64,000 bases of DNA, taken from NCBI RefSeq assembly GCF_018861125.1, contig NZ_JAHKQN010000005.1:227939-291938 (forward strand). The letters are read 5' to 3'. This document shows positions 62,640-64,000 of this stretch, one piece after another. Numbering within the stretch: the stretch's first letter is position 1; the number at the start of each line of letters is the position of its first letter. The translations under genes and the position numbers were made by a program. The notes beneath the pieces were generated by a model that was not told where the DNA came from, searched no databases, and was given only the letters and a program-made list of their open reading frames with translations. The stretch is from Cellulophaga baltica (GTDB taxonomy: Bacteria > Bacteroidota > Bacteroidia > Flavobacteriales > Flavobacteriaceae).

Positions 62640-64000
62640 CTATTCATCTTTTTTTAAAGTAAAAACAACTTTAGTTCCTGTTCCGTCTGATTTGTAATCT
62701 GAAATATCAACCGCAAGCTTATCCTTATACATATCATTTAAAATATCAATTCTCTTTTTGATATTTTTCATTCCTTTAGATTTTTGCTTCTTTTGATTGT
62801 TAGTTTTTAATGCAATTGATTTTGATCTACCAACTCCATTATCAACTATAATTATCTGAATTTCATTCTTAGAATGAGCTTCAATGTTTATTTTCAAAAA
62901 ACCCTTTTCCTCTTTATATCTTAAGCCGTGCCAAATGGCATTCTCGATATAAGGTTGCAATAACATTGGCGGAATTTGATATGAAGAAACATCTATATTA
63001 GCATCTATCTTAATTTCATATTCAAACTTATCAGGAAAACGAGAATGCTCAAGTTTTGTATACAAGGTTAACAACTCAATCTCTTTCACTAGCGAAATAA
63101 AATCTTCTTCTGAGTTTTCTAATACTGCTCGCATTAAGGTTGAAAAATCACTCAAATATCTATTCGCACTACGCTCATCACTTTTAGCTATATAATTGTT
63201 TACTGAGTTTAAAGCATTAAATATAAAGTGCGGATTCATTTGTGATCTTAATGATTTTAAGGCCAATAAATTATTTGCTAATTTTTGTTGCTTATTACTT
63301 CTATAAAAAAAATACGTTGTTAACCCAAATAACAACATCCCGAAAATTAAGGAATAAATAAGCCACCTTTGACCTTTCATTAACTGCTCGCTGGTTAAAG
63401 CTAAATCATATTTGCTTTGGTACAACTCACGATCTTTTTCTAGACCAGATATTCTATTCTGTTTTACCGCAATATCTCTATTTAGTTTCGATGCACGTGC
63501 TATTTCTTGCTCCTTACGAATATATAAGGTATCAACCATAGTAACATATTTACGATATGTTTCATAAGCTTTTGAAAAGTCTCCTTTGTATTCATAAAGT
63601 TCTGACAACCGCCTTGTAGCATCTTTCTGTACAATTAAATCATCATCTTCACCAGCTTCTACAATACTTTCTTCTAAATACGGAATAGCTTCATCGTACT
63701 TTTGCTGTGACAATAAAGCATTTCCAATTTTATATTTTATACGCTGTGTTGATATCGAATCAGGACTTGAAGGTTCTTTTGCTACTTTTAAAACCTCGCT
63801 TTTACTTTCATTAATTCGCTCAAGGTCTTCTAAACTTTTTTTACGCAAATCAACCTCTTTATCATACTCGTTCTGTCTATTATAAAAATCTGCTACTTTT
63901 TCTTTTTCTTGAACGGCTCTCTTTGGTGCTTCCTGTTCTGATAGTAATAAAGAATTATCGTAATATTCCTCCGCAACAGCTATTTCATCACTTTCAACAT
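62640..64000 (-). CDS. TPR-containing LytS-like sensor histidine kinase, N-terminus outside the window
   Basis: The frame is open to the window's right edge, so the true start is beyond it; 452 codons are present. The N-terminal part is TPR-like helical repeats ('RIKYKIGNALLSQQKYDEA', 'ELYEYKGDFSKAYETYRKY'), then a coiled coil, one transmembrane helix ('WLIYSLIFGMLLFGLTTYF'), a His_kinase domain with the phospho-acceptor His in 'LRSQMNPHFIFNALNSVNNY', and an HATPase domain ('MLLQPYIENAIWHGLRYKEE', 'IIVDNGVGRSKS'). TPR-kinase with LytTR regulator pairs are common in Bacteroidota. The signal is unknown. Confidence 0.92.
   Translation of the reverse strand, partial: VESDEIAVAEEYYDNSLLLSEQEAPKRAVQEKEKVADFYNRQNEYDKEVDLRKKSLEDLERINESKSEVLKVAKEPSSPDSISTQRIKYKIGNALLSQQKYDEAIPYLEESIVEAGEDDDLIVQKDATRRLSELYEYKGDFSKAYETYRKYVTMVDTLYIRKEQEIARASKLNRDIAVKQNRISGLEKDRELYQSKYDLALTSEQLMKGQRWLIYSLIFGMLLFGLTTYFFYRSNKQQKLANNLLALKSLRSQMNPHFIFNALNSVNNYIAKSDERSANRYLSDFSTLMRAVLENSEEDFISLVKEIELLTLYTKLEHSRFPDKFEYEIKIDANIDVSSYQIPPMLLQPYIENAIWHGLRYKEEKGFLKINIEAHSKNEIQIIIVDNGVGRSKSIALKTNNQKKQKSKGMKNIKKRIDILNDMYKDKLAVDISDYKSDGTGTKVVFTLKKDE

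Overview
The window is AT-rich chromosomal DNA from a member of the Flavobacteriaceae (phylum Bacteroidota), most likely a marine-type species. Support comes from type IX secretion cargo and PorP/SprF-OmpA partners, a GLPGLI protein, DUF5686 and DUF6089 proteins, carboxypeptidase-like regulatory domains on outer-membrane proteins, and promoters of the Bacteroidota type (TTG about 20 nt upstream of TAnnTTTG). I found no insertion sequence, integrase, prophage or CRISPR array; this is core genome with short gaps. No gene-free stretch exceeds 300 bases; the longest is about 222 bp (51863-52084).

Layout. 1-9.9 kb: the N-terminal part of a secreted CocE/NonD-type hydrolase, metK behind a candidate SAM-sensing leader, a coupled GLPGLI protein/outer-membrane barrel pair, a deoxynucleoside kinase, a T9SS-exported GH64-like beta-1,3-glucanase, an App1-type phosphatase and inorganic pyrophosphatase. 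10-18.8 kb: a DUF5686 outer-membrane protein; pdhB divergent from etfB-etfA with a 28-bp perfect palindrome between them; a bifunctional-nuclease/UVR protein; NupC and ThyA. 18.8-22.1 kb: a lone CBM48 protein, an aminotransferase, a 2TM-FolA operon and MurI.

21.3-29.5 kb (minus strand) is an envelope-biogenesis series: CBS protein, NadK, DUF6089, UppS, BamA, two Skp/OmpH chaperones and MurI, divergent from PdxJ and an alpha/beta hydrolase. 31-35 kb holds the proteostasis series tig-clpP-clpX. 35-45.5 kb holds a GH3-like adenylating enzyme, a DUF2797 protein, a large AsmA-like protein, a queuosine-precursor transporter, SppA, a HPPK-deoxynucleoside kinase fusion and a TrmH-family methyltransferase. 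45.6-54.4 kb: MutS, tRNA-Gly and tRNA-Leu, two unlike PAP2 phosphatases, an M14 carboxypeptidase, a 73-residue orphan, an S41 protease and a SanA-like protein. 54.4-60.3 kb: a T9SS surface module (Calx-beta/type-B-sorted adhesin, SprF, OmpA). 60.4-64 kb: FabD, a gamma-carbonic-anhydrase-like protein and a LytTR response regulator with a TPR-containing LytS-like kinase that runs off the window end.

Functional threads: thymidylate/folate/nucleoside metabolism recurs (dNK, NupC, ThyA, FolA, HPPK-dNK), as does outer-membrane biogenesis and T9SS-dependent surface display. No clearly new multi-gene system is visible. The most unusual signals are the etfBA palindrome, the metK leader, the fused kinase that lacks its usual DR[ST] motif, the inverted repeats after etfA and in the 52-kb gap, and the non-ATG starts at folA, bamA and mutS.
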